Assembly: GCF_018785315.1 (NCBI RefSeq)
Contig: NZ_WQPN01000109.1
Coordinates: 153,011 to 217,010, forward strand
DNA length: 64,000 nucleotides
Origin: Clostridium sp. MCC353
Lineage (GTDB): Bacteria; Bacillota; Clostridia; Lachnospirales; Lachnospiraceae
Direction: 5' to 3'
Shown here: positions 16,984-24,778 of the stretch, piece by piece
Position numbering within the stretch: position 1 is the stretch's first letter
Layout: every line of letters begins with the position of its first letter
Position numbers and translations under genes: made by a program
The notes under the pieces: model-generated
The model's database searches: none
What the model saw: the letters and a program-made list of their open reading frames with translations, nothing else
Told to the model about the DNA's origin: nothing

Positions 16984-19026
16984 TTAATTTCCCGTCAGCC
17001 CGTATTTTCCACAAATCTGCGCTGCTTCTTCTGTGATCTCCTTCAAATCTTTAACCGCGTCTTCACGTTTTTTTATCTCCTGGTCACGTTCTTCCTGGCT
17101 TCGCTTCTTATCACGGATGGTTGCATCAATCAGATCTTCCTTTGCCTTCACGTCAGCATCCAGGGCAGCGTCCATATCATCGCACACTGAATTGATGTAC
17201 TTCTTAACATTATTTACAACAGCCTTCACATTCTTTTCTACATTCTGCGGTTCTTTAAGATATCCTTCTCTGTACCCCTTCACAATATCTTTCTTCATCC
17301 TGCGTAATTGCGCTTCTGTGTTGTTCACTAAAATCGCCACAATTTGGGCAACGATAGCTGCTGCTATAAAAGCAGGAAGAGTAATGACTACCCCGGCAGC
17401 CAGAAGACCGGCCGTTCCTGCAAGAACAGCGGCTTGTGCCACAAGCGCTTTTGCAAAAGCGCCCTTTCCATAAATAGCGGATATACCGCTGGTAAACCAA
17501 TTGCCGGTCAGAATCCCCCAAACCAGCCCCAGCGCAATACTGGTTGCCCGTCCTGATCCGCGTTCCTCAACCGTACCGTAAGCAAGCAGACTGTTGATAC
17601 CCTCCAGCCGGTCAGCCAGATTTTGAAGCTGTTTTTCCACGCTCCTGGCGCTTTCTTGTATTGCTTCCTGTAAATAAGGCGTCATGACAGAAGCCATCCA
17701 GTTATCCAGATTTTTATTCATACGGCGTTCAAATTCTGTTTTAAACTCCTCCTGTACTGCCTCTGCTTTTTTCTTAGTAGCAAATGGATTAAGCCTTCCC
17801 AACCCGCTTGCCAGTTCTGTCTCCGGCTCAAAACCGTCCAGATCCGTTATATCAGCCAGCTTCTTCACATACTCTTCCGTCATCATTTCAACCTGAGGCA
17901 TACATCTTTCCATCATGGTACGGAATACACGTTTCGTAGAATTGGTAGCTGTTTTAATCGTATTCAGTTCCCTCTGGGCCTGTTCAATACGCTCATCCAA
18001 GTTTTTTACATCCTTTCCTGCGGCTTCATTCAGCACCGTAGCCTGTTTTATCATAATATCCGCCTGAATCCTTATGGTTTCCGCCATATTCTTAACCTGG
18101 TCCCGGCCTTTTCCTTCCACCAGATAATGTCCCAGATACTTCTCAAGGCCGTCATATCCCGAACGGACCAGCAGCGCCTGGTCACCGTTCAGTTTTGCGT
18201 CAAGCCCGTCAATGGAGCTTAAAAAATGGATGGATTCTTCGCCCAGGCTGCTGTGCTTTAACATATGGGAAGTCAGCACTCTCCGGGTTTCTTCCACTTT
18301 CCCCGGTTTCCTTGCCATGCTTCGCAGAGCCACGTCATAATAGGTATAACCTGTAATAATATTTCTCAATCCGAACTTATTAATCTCATCCAGCTGCTCC
18401 ACGTCCGTCGCAGTATATGCCGTAGTGGAACTCATAACATAGATGATGGCGTCAGCCTTGGGAAGATATCCCTTAACGATATAATCATTGCTGAACGGGT
18501 CGTTAAGCCCTGGGGAATCCACCAGCACCACGCCGTCTTTCAGGATATCCAGAGGCCAGTGGATGACAATCTTCTGGAATGCCGATTCAATTCTTTGGGA
18601 ATTCTGCTGCTTGGAGTTAAAGCCCGCCTCATTATCAATGGAGGCGTACTTTGCGATTTCCTCCATGGTCGGAGATGCTAACTCAAACGGCTTATCTCCG
18701 CCCTTCCATTTCCCCTTTTTCGGATAAATGGTTATTTTTTTCTTTTCCCCATAATGGAGTTCACCGATTACAGCGGTCTCCGGCAAAACGCCGGTAGGAA
18801 GAAGTTCTTCGCCGATCAGGGCGTTGATCATGCTGCTTTTCCCTGAACTGAAAATGCCCATAACCAGAACCGTGAATTTCTCCCCTGTCTTTTTCTTTGT
18901 CTCCTCCAGGTCTTCCTGCCACTTTTTATTGTCCGGAGAAATGATCAGCGCACATTTTTGTTCCCGCCCCAGCAGGACTCCCAGCTGTTCCAAAACCTTT
19001 TTGTGGTCAACTATCATACTTGCCAT
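16984..19026 (-). CDS. Dynamin-like GTPase with membrane hairpin
   Basis: A 680-residue single-G-domain bacterial dynamin-like protein: P-loop GIFSSGKSS (57-65), switch region with Thr near 78, G3 VDSPG (about 168-172). The G4 position reads TYYD rather than NKxD, so nucleotide specificity may be altered. Helical stalk segments follow, then a long hydrophobic block (about 529-565) ending AAIVAQIVAILV, a probable membrane-inserting hairpin, and a charged coiled-coil tail. The first block is closely similar to that of the tandem GTPase and the truncated gene (ALIGEELLPTGVLPETAVIG), so these are paralogues. A GGGG site lies about 10 bases before the ATG at 19026; a second ATG is three codons in. 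Confidence 0.85.
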   Translation of the reverse strand: MASMIVDHKKVLEQLGVLLGREQKCALIISPDNKKWQEDLEETKKKTGEKFTVLVMGIFSSGKSSMINALIGEELLPTGVLPETAVIGELHYGEKKKITIYPKKGKWKGGDKPFELASPTMEEIAKYASIDNEAGFNSKQQNSQRIESAFQKIVIHWPLDILKDGVVLVDSPGLNDPFSNDYIVKGYLPKADAIIYVMSSTTAYTATDVEQLDEINKFGLRNIITGYTYYDVALRSMARKPGKVEETRRVLTSHMLKHSSLGEESIHFLSSIDGLDAKLNGDQALLVRSGYDGLEKYLGHYLVEGKGRDQVKNMAETIRIQADIMIKQATVLNEAAGKDVKNLDERIEQAQRELNTIKTATNSTKRVFRTMMERCMPQVEMMTEEYVKKLADITDLDGFEPETELASGLGRLNPFATKKKAEAVQEEFKTEFERRMNKNLDNWMASVMTPYLQEAIQESARSVEKQLQNLADRLEGINSLLAYGTVEERGSGRATSIALGLVWGILTGNWFTSGISAIYGKGAFAKALVAQAAVLAGTAGLLAAGVVITLPAFIAAAIVAQIVAILVNNTEAQLRRMKKDIVKGYREGYLKEPQNVEKNVKAVVNNVKKYINSVCDDMDAALDADVKAKEDLIDATIRDKKRSQEERDQEIKKREDAVKDLKEITEEAAQICGKYGLTGN

Positions 19027-19055
19027 ACTTATGTACCCCTTTTTTATGTTTTATC

Positions 19056-20624
19056 TCACTTTATAAGTTCCTGACATCCGTCTATGATTTCCTGAAGCCT
19101 CTGTTCCCTTTCTTTAAAAGCGGTCTGATCTACTTCAGGAGCCTTAACCGCCTCTCCCCGCTCTGCCAGGATTGCCGCTATTTTATCATAATAGTTCCGA
19201 ATGGAATCCCCGATTGCATCAGCAAGGTTTTGGCAGTTGATCTTCGCATAGTGATATAACTCTCTTTGATACTGCGCATCCTCCCAGCTTCCCTTTTCCT
19301 TCAGATAAGCGGCTCCTCCGATGCCCACCGCTGCTGCTCCGCCTGCCACGCTGAAAACCGTGGGAAGGGGAATGAGCAGGAATAACCCCAGCGCCGCACC
19401 GGTGCCAATAAGAATTTCCTTTGATTTCTTTTCGCGGCCAAACTCCTTTTTCCCGTCCGGAGCCATCTCAGGAACAACATAGGGTTCAATATGGATCACC
19501 TGTGTCATTGCCATAAAATCCGGTTCACTCAGGTCAAATCGTTCCACCAGGCCTTCCTGGACCGCGGTATCCATCATTGTTCTGGTGTCACGCCGCATCC
19601 CTATCTCGATCTGGGGCTTTAGGTTTTCAGTCAAAGACCGGAGCGCTTTCTGCGTCTCCTTCGGCAGCGTCTTTTTCAGCCACGGATCGCTGAAACGGGC
19701 CTCTTTCCCCATATCAAATAACTTCCGTCCCAGCTTTTCAGCCCTGTCCTGTATATCGCCCTTGATTAGCTCAGAAAGCTTATCCCCGTTTTCCAGCATA
19801 TCGGCTCTTAAAATTCCCCATTTCGACTGTTTTTCATGGGCATCCAGGCTTTCAGAGATGTGGTTTTCCATGGTCTTTTCCAGTTGAAGCTGGTTCTCTG
19901 CCAGCGCCTTGTTCGCTTCCGCCTCAACCAGCCCCACAGCCGACTTATAAACCGCCTCAACATGTCTCTTGCGGATATCATTTCTTTCTATGGTGCCCGG
20001 CAGAAGATTGCGGATCAGTTTTCCCATGTTGTCCCAGTCTTCCGTCTTTGGTATGACAGGACTTGACAGCCCCATGTTTTCACACAGATCCTGAACGTAC
20101 TTTTCCACTTTGCCTCTGGATTCCTCGTCGATCAGTTCCAGTTTGTTTAAAAACACCCGGACCGATAAACCGGACATGGCTTTAATGGCATTGACGTCTT
20201 CATAAGTAAACGGTGAGATTGCCGATACCATATACAAAACGATATCCTTGGTATTCATCACTTCTTTCAAAGCGCCGCTCTCCCCGCAGAACATATCCTG
20301 AATCTTCATTTCATAGAGAACCGCCCCTTCATCGTACCAGGCCTGGTTCATGACCGTTCTGCAGTCATAGGCATCATCGTCATCTCTCTTCTCAAATACC
20401 ACCCGGAGCGGTTTTTCCTCTTCATTCAAAAGGCTTTCTTCCCGGACCTCATTGCCAACCATGCGGTTGATCAGCGTAGTTTTTCCGCTGTTGGCCCCTC
20501 CGGCCACTACTACGTGGGTATCTTCCTGGGCCAGCAGTTCTTCCGCCTGGCTTTTCAGCCGGTTTACGGCCTCTTCACACCCTGCATCCGCCGCGAAAGG
20601 CAGCAATTTTTCAAATAACTCCAT
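19056..20624 (-). CDS. Dynamin/GTPase-family protein, membrane-associated
   Basis: This 522-residue GTPase has a P-loop AGGANSGKTT (41-50) and the G4 motif NKLE (about 165-168); the G3 DxxG is not obvious (the equivalent segment reads DIVLYMVSAISPF). Long helical regions follow, and a hydrophobic pair of helices near 405-435 (ALGLFLLIPLPTVFSV) suggests membrane contact. The ATG at 20624 was chosen because a GGAGG site lies 5 bases upstream; 11 further in-frame codons are open but lack a site. It is 29 bases upstream of the 680-residue GTPase. Two different dynamin-like proteins side by side often work as a heteromeric pair, as in cyanobacterial and Campylobacter DLPs, and that is a plausible model here. 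Confidence 0.75.
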   Translation of the reverse strand: MELFEKLLPFAADAGCEEAVNRLKSQAEELLAQEDTHVVVAGGANSGKTTLINRMVGNEVREESLLNEEEKPLRVVFEKRDDDDAYDCRTVMNQAWYDEGAVLYEMKIQDMFCGESGALKEVMNTKDIVLYMVSAISPFTYEDVNAIKAMSGLSVRVFLNKLELIDEESRGKVEKYVQDLCENMGLSSPVIPKTEDWDNMGKLIRNLLPGTIERNDIRKRHVEAVYKSAVGLVEAEANKALAENQLQLEKTMENHISESLDAHEKQSKWGILRADMLENGDKLSELIKGDIQDRAEKLGRKLFDMGKEARFSDPWLKKTLPKETQKALRSLTENLKPQIEIGMRRDTRTMMDTAVQEGLVERFDLSEPDFMAMTQVIHIEPYVVPEMAPDGKKEFGREKKSKEILIGTGAALGLFLLIPLPTVFSVAGGAAAVGIGGAAYLKEKGSWEDAQYQRELYHYAKINCQNLADAIGDSIRNYYDKIAAILAERGEAVKAPEVDQTAFKEREQRLQEIIDGCQELIK

Positions 20625-20831
20625 ATTTTCCTCCATTCTGAAGCGTCTCCCAGCCAAGATAAGGCGCCGGACACCTGGTCTGTGTCCGTCTGCATAAATT
20701 TGCAGCGCTCCGGTACAAATTTATGATTAGACCTCAGGTTCTTCTGGTATATATAAGATGATGGGCACATCCTAACATATCTGAAACCATAAAAAACCAA
20801 TCCATCATTTTTCCCCCATGAAACAGTATTT

Positions 20832-21524
20832 TTAAACCCCAATATACTTGAGGGCATTCTCATACTGCGCTTCCGAAACAGGAAGCCGGCTCCCATCGGA
20901 CAAATACACCAGCCGTTCCCTTTTATCCAAATACCGGACATGCATGGTATTGACAATATAACTCTTATGGATTCGTAAAAAGGGCCTGTTCAACCCCTTC
21001 TCAATCTCCGACAATTTCCCGTAGATGTCATGGCTGGTATCATCCGCCATATGAATGCGCACATATTTTAAATCACTTTGGAGATAGAGAATATCCCTGA
21101 CCGGAAGCGTCAGCGAAAGCCTGCGGGTCTGATGTCTGAAAACATCCCTCGCCCGGCTCACTTCCAGAAAAACCTCTTCCAGCTTATTAAAAAACACTTC
21201 ATCCTCCTGGCCCCATAAACAAAAGCTGATGGGCCGGGCAGAAAGAAACGGCTCCAGGTCACGGGAAGAAGAACTGTAATAAAAGATCCGGCAGCCGGGA
21301 TTTTGCCCATACAGCCTGTCACCAATCTCTCCCCCATTTTCATTATCCAGAGAAATCAGGGCAATTAAAATATTCCCGGCATATTTGTCCATCTTCCCGT
21401 CCATTCCCGCCTCAGTAAACCACATCACATCAAAATCCCGGTCCTTTTTGACGGCAAAATGAATCAGTTTCTTTCTCATCTGTTTTAACGCTGTCTGGTC
21501 GGTGTCAAATACGGCAATCTGCAT
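20832..21524 (-). CDS. LytTR-family transcriptional regulator
   Basis: A 230-residue protein. The C-terminal 100 residues are a LytTR DNA-binding domain: VRDILYLQSDLKYVRIHMAD, then FLRIHKSYIVNTMHVRYLDK, and LSDGSRLPVSEAQYENALKY. The N-terminal 120 residues have receiver-like length and begin MQIAVFDTDQTALKQMRKK, with DTD as a possible acidic pocket and Asp near 59 as a possible phospho-acceptor, but the domain is divergent. LytTR proteins bind tandem short direct repeats and control bacteriocin, toxin or cell-surface genes. It overlaps the next upstream gene by 20 bases, and a 207-base gap separates it from the first GTPase gene, so it probably controls the cluster from inside. Confidence 0.85.
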   Translation of the reverse strand: MQIAVFDTDQTALKQMRKKLIHFAVKKDRDFDVMWFTEAGMDGKMDKYAGNILIALISLDNENGGEIGDRLYGQNPGCRIFYYSSSSRDLEPFLSARPISFCLWGQEDEVFFNKLEEVFLEVSRARDVFRHQTRRLSLTLPVRDILYLQSDLKYVRIHMADDTSHDIYGKLSEIEKGLNRPFLRIHKSYIVNTMHVRYLDKRERLVYLSDGSRLPVSEAQYENALKYIGV

Positions 21525-21999
21525 TCTGCCTCACCTCCCCATACAGAGCCAGAAGGCCAAGCTCTGCCGCAGTTTCTTTATACAGGGCCTGGTAACGGAG
21601 AAGGGCGGAGAGGGCTTTGTCTTCTTTCCATTTATCGATCACTCTGCTGCATTCGAGATATAATGCATCCAGATAACCGCGCCCTTCCTCAATCATCCAT
21701 TTCCCATTTATTACACATATGGATTCGGGTTCCCTTATATCACGATTTCTTTCAAAGTACAGATTAACAAACCGAGTAATATGCCAGGACGGATATACAA
21801 GTTCCAGCTCATACTGGGCCTCATAGATCCAAAGCGCATCATCCCTGTACACTTCTCTGTGGGGCCTGTAAGAAAGACAGAGCTTTGGTCCATGGCAGTA
21901 CAGCCATGGCAGGCCAAGCTGCATCTGCATCCCCATTTCTCTCATTATAAGGGGATGCCGCAGCAAGTCCCGTTCAACTTCCCGTATCGTCATCCCCAT
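21505..21999 (-). CDS. Unknown 164-residue protein
   Basis: I do not recognise this protein. It has conserved-looking aromatic blocks (GLPWLYCHGPKLCLSYRPHR and YPSWHITRFVNLYFE) and a helical C-terminus. It has no membrane segment and looks cytosolic. It overlaps its neighbours on both sides (26 bases with the C39-like gene upstream, 20 bases with the LytTR gene downstream), so the three are translationally coupled and probably act together; an accessory to the LytTR regulator is one possibility. Translation could start at Met1 or Met3. Confidence 0.6.
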   Translation of the reverse strand: MGMTIREVERDLLRHPLIMREMGMQMQLGLPWLYCHGPKLCLSYRPHREVYRDDALWIYEAQYELELVYPSWHITRFVNLYFERNRDIREPESICVINGKWMIEEGRGYLDALYLECSRVIDKWKEDKALSALLRYQALYKETAAELGLLALYGEVRQNADCRI

Positions 22000-22720
22000 A
22001 CCTCCTGTGCACAGATACCGTCAGGCAGCCCCCCGTTCTCCAGGACTTCAAAAAACGGCTCAGATCATAATACGCACCCTTTCCCTTTTTATCTTCCGGG
22101 TTGTTCACTATCACCTTCCCCTTCTGGGGATCAGACAAATCCATGCCGATCACCTGCACCACATGATTGGGCGATATTCCGCACAAATCCGCCGCCTCAG
22201 GACAGCTTAAAACGAAATCATTAACCAGACAGATGATCTTCTCATTCTGATCCAGCATCCCTGCCAGTTCCGTTACCGAAACATCAAAATCCAGTTCCGC
22301 CTCCAGCCCATATTCCTGAAATAACTTATCAATATCTCCGGCGGAAATGCCGTATTCCGGGTTGTAATATCCTTTCATCTTCGCACATTCCAGAATCTCC
22401 TGTTCAGAAAATTCCTTTTGAAATACCTGTTCAGCGATCATTCTCTGACATGCAATGGGGGCGGAATTGATTTCCACCTGCTCATGCCAGTACTCCCTGT
22501 CGGTCTCAGGCGTGCCAAATAAAAACATTTCTCTTTCAGGTTCTTCCGGCGGATCAAATTGCTGATTCCCCAGCAGTTCATATGGAAGTTCTCCCGCCAG
22601 TCCCGTCTCATGGTCCCCTCTTCCATCTATATGTTCTAAATATACGCCATCTTCTAAATCTTCAACTTCAGAACACGTCTCTAAATTCTCAGTATTTTCC
22701 AGTTCAAACCATAAAGGCAT
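21974..22720 (-). CDS. Papain-fold (C39-like) protein with a substituted nucleophile
   Basis: This 248-residue protein has a C-terminal half that fits the C39/papain-like peptidase pattern: a helix INSAPIACQRMIAEQV (84-99), a Gly-Tyr-rich linker and ISAGDIDKLFQEYGL, then NHVVQVIGMD (His186) and VNNPEDKKGKG (Asn206-207). In active members a Cys occupies the position that is Ser86 here (x-C-x-P), while Cys91 corresponds to the second, non-catalytic Cys. The protein is therefore either inactive, Ser-dependent, or misassigned. The N-terminal 80 residues are acidic and unstructured. The ATG at 22720 has an AAAGG site 8 bases upstream and was preferred over a GTG five codons earlier. It may be a binding module, toxin or immunity-related protein. 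Confidence 0.55.
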   Translation of the reverse strand: MPLWFELENTENLETCSEVEDLEDGVYLEHIDGRGDHETGLAGELPYELLGNQQFDPPEEPEREMFLFGTPETDREYWHEQVEINSAPIACQRMIAEQVFQKEFSEQEILECAKMKGYYNPEYGISAGDIDKLFQEYGLEAELDFDVSVTELAGMLDQNEKIICLVNDFVLSCPEAADLCGISPNHVVQVIGMDLSDPQKGKVIVNNPEDKKGKGAYYDLSRFLKSWRTGGCLTVSVHRRYGDDDTGS

Positions 22721-22744
22721 ATGATATCCTTTCACACTCCCGTC

Positions 22745-23020
22745 CTAACGAATCCCTGATTTCAGCGCCTTTGCCGCCTCTTTTGGCTCCTTCACCAGCC
22801 AATCCAGTGTGAGCAGGGCTCCTGTAAACTTCATGTCATAATCCCTCATCAATGAGTTGAGAGAATAACCGCTGTACATGGTATCATCGTCTTCGATTCC
22901 CTGTTCCAGCCATGCATCTAAAAGCGGTCTTAACGGTTCACTCAGCTCCTTCAGATTCTTTTCAATAGATTCCGCCCTTTCCGGCGTACAGCCCAGGCGT
23001 TTTATGATGATCTCTCTCAT
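22745..23020 (-). CDS. Small helical protein of unknown function
   Basis: The protein has 91 residues when read from the ATG at 23020, which has a strong GGAGG site 5 bases upstream; a longer frame of 39 extra codons lacks a site. It begins MREIIIKRLGCTPERAESIE and contains LDAWLEQGIEDDDTMYSGYS and FTGALLTLDWLVKEP. The pattern is all helical and acidic with no membrane span. I do not recognise it. Helical proteins of this size next to toxin-like genes are sometimes immunity or chaperone proteins, and here it directly follows the zincin-like gene, but this is only a suggestion. Confidence 0.6.
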   Translation of the reverse strand: MREIIIKRLGCTPERAESIEKNLKELSEPLRPLLDAWLEQGIEDDDTMYSGYSLNSLMRDYDMKFTGALLTLDWLVKEPKEAAKALKSGIR

Positions 23021-23169
23021 ATTTTCCTCCATTCCATATCGATATTCTGCAACTTTTTTCCGGGACATTTGGCCCACCCGGCATAAATCTTTAATCCCGT
23101 ACTCCCTGTATTCCAAAATATATCTTTCTGTCTTCACAGGTATCTTTATAGTTATTTTTATAGGTATCT

Positions 23170-23805
23170 TTAAATATTCAGCGCATTAATGACTTTTTCA
23201 GCAAATACTCTCGCATCCACTTCCACAGGCTGAGAGTAATATTCCAAATATCCCAGCTCAGGAATGATGCTTTCAGGCTCTTTATATCCCAGAATATTAT
23301 TATTCACATCCCAGGCCTGCACCATCTCTGCACTCTGTTCCACCCGTTCCACATTCAAATTATAATCCTGATAGGCATGCCTTCCTTCATGGAATAAGGT
23401 ATTAAGCGTTTCCTTATAGGAATCATAAGAATTATCCATAAGGAATTTTTCCGACAATACAAGGGATTCTCCGTCATAATATCCCATCAACGTGTCTCTC
23501 ATCTCTTCATGCCGTACTTCCATAGGAGTTCTATGTTCAATTTCCGCTATCCTGGTTTCAAAATCATTCAAAGTCCCGATCCGCTCTTCCATCCCCAGTT
23601 CTATCCATTGATCATACTGAAGTTCCGGCACATCCAGAAATACGTCCCGGATCTCCACCGCCTGGATCTCCATCGACGGCGCGAACTCCTTGGTCTCATC
23701 CATTCGCATAAATTCCGGCAGCACACTGTCCTGATTCACCTCATCCATTTGATCCAGATTTTCCAATGCAGCGCTCTCCAATGCAGCATTTTCAAATACC
23801 TCCAT
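23170..23805 (-). CDS. Zincin-like metallopeptidase domain protein
   Basis: This 211-residue acidic protein has a zinc-site motif HEGRH (His139, Glu140, His143) inside LFHEGRHAYQDYN and a probable third ligand Glu195 in QPVEVDARVFA. HExxH plus a downstream Glu in E-x-D-A is the pattern of several zincin families, including polymorphic-toxin peptidases. The N-terminal 45 residues are low complexity (ENAALESAALENLDQMDE) and there is no signal peptide. It is the first gene of the minus-strand cluster, with an AAGGAGGAG site at 23811-23819, followed by a 149-base gap before the next gene. It could be an effector, or a protease that processes cluster proteins. Confidence 0.6.
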   Translation of the reverse strand: MEVFENAALESAALENLDQMDEVNQDSVLPEFMRMDETKEFAPSMEIQAVEIRDVFLDVPELQYDQWIELGMEERIGTLNDFETRIAEIEHRTPMEVRHEEMRDTLMGYYDGESLVLSEKFLMDNSYDSYKETLNTLFHEGRHAYQDYNLNVERVEQSAEMVQAWDVNNNILGYKEPESIIPELGYLEYYSQPVEVDARVFAEKVINALNI

Positions 23806-23906
23806 ACGTCTCCTCCTTTTTCATAAGCACTCTTTCCCCTCTCAGGCGATGCTTCAGCGCCGCTGGCCCTGGCTGCATCCTGGCCCCGGGATATGTTTCT
23901 ATGTAC

Positions 23907-23939
23907 ATAGTAGCAGTTAATTTTTCCGGTAAATGTCAA
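23907..23939 (-). promoter_or_regulatory. Candidate promoter of the GTPase/HerA cluster
   Basis: A consensus TTGACA at 23934-23939 (minus strand) lies about 130 bases upstream of the first gene. The best -10 candidate, TACTAT, is 21 bases away, longer than usual, so the promoter may need an activator or be a chance match. Confidence 0.35.
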
Positions 23940-23975
23940 CGGCATTTTTAGACCGTGAAACGGTATTTTATATCC

Positions 23976-24141
23976 CCAGAGCGTGTCTGAAAATTGCTTT
24001 CCGTCAGATGTGCGTCCCAGTTTGTGGGAGATTTGGGCCAAATGAAGGGCGCACAGCGGGCTATGTAACCTGAATTTGGTCCAAACATACCGCAAAGTGG
24101 GGCGTGCATCTGACAGGAATGAATCTTCAGACACGCTCTGG
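23976..24141. repeat. 166-bp long inverted-repeat element (MITE-like)
   Basis: Arms of about 75 bases face each other. The outer 16 bases on both sides read CCAGAGCGTGTCTGAA, followed by matching GTCAGATG, CGCCCCA-like and GGNCCAAAT blocks with scattered mismatches, around a 10-15 base centre. There is no coding frame. Such palindromic elements are typical of small non-autonomous repeats, and the transcript would fold into one long hairpin. Confidence 0.75.
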
Positions 24142-24409
24142 ATACAGGATCATAATTTCCATCAGCTATGCAGGATTCCGGCCATAAAAAGTCTTATAAT
24201 TCATCATATTTTTCTATATTTTCATTATTTTATTCGACTTTTACCCATTATTTATATACAATAATACCATACTGCATTTCTCTAATGTTCCCAAAATTTT
24301 TAGGACATTTAGACTTGACACCGCTTTAAATTTATATAATCGTCCGTTATAATTAAAATAAAAGTTGGCAGCCAATATGAACCAGCCGGCGGTCAATCTC
24401 ATATAACCG

Positions 24410-24735
24410 GATATGAAATCCGTTAAACAACTGCATTTTCATATCAGATAACCGGATTCCCGGTTGAAACGACTGGAAATCTCAGATCAAATAACCGCAT
24501 TTCCGGTTGAAACGACTGGAAATCTCAGATTGAATAACCGCATTTCCGGTTGAAACGACTGGAAATCTCAGGTCAAATAACCGCATTTCCGGTTGAAACG
24601 ACTGGAAATCTCAGATCAAATAACCGGATTTCCCGTTGAAACGAATGGAAATCTCAGATCAAACAACCGGATTTCCCGTTGAAACGACTGGAAATCTCAG
24701 ATCAAATAATCGGATTTCCGTTTAAGGCAACTAAA
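24410..24735. repeat. 43-bp tandem repeats, six clear copies plus decayed flanks
   Basis: Unit starts are at 24462, 24505, 24548, 24591, 24634 and 24677, each exactly 43 bases apart. Every unit contains GAAACGACTGGAAATCTCAG (one copy has GAATGG) and an inverted AACCG...CGGTT pair in the first copies, drifting to AACCGG...CCCGTT later. Weaker copies lie before 24462 and after 24720. The period is close to four turns of B-DNA. The array ends about 45 bases before the histidine kinase start, so it could carry repeated operator sites or act as a structured leader. It lacks unique spacers and is not a CRISPR. Confidence 0.9.
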
Positions 24736-24778
24736 AACTTACATAAATACCGTAAATCATATAAAACGGAGGACCACT

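Noticed and set aside
24410..24735. CRISPR array
   Set aside because: The 43-bp units are continuous tandem copies with no unique spacers, and no cas genes are nearby.
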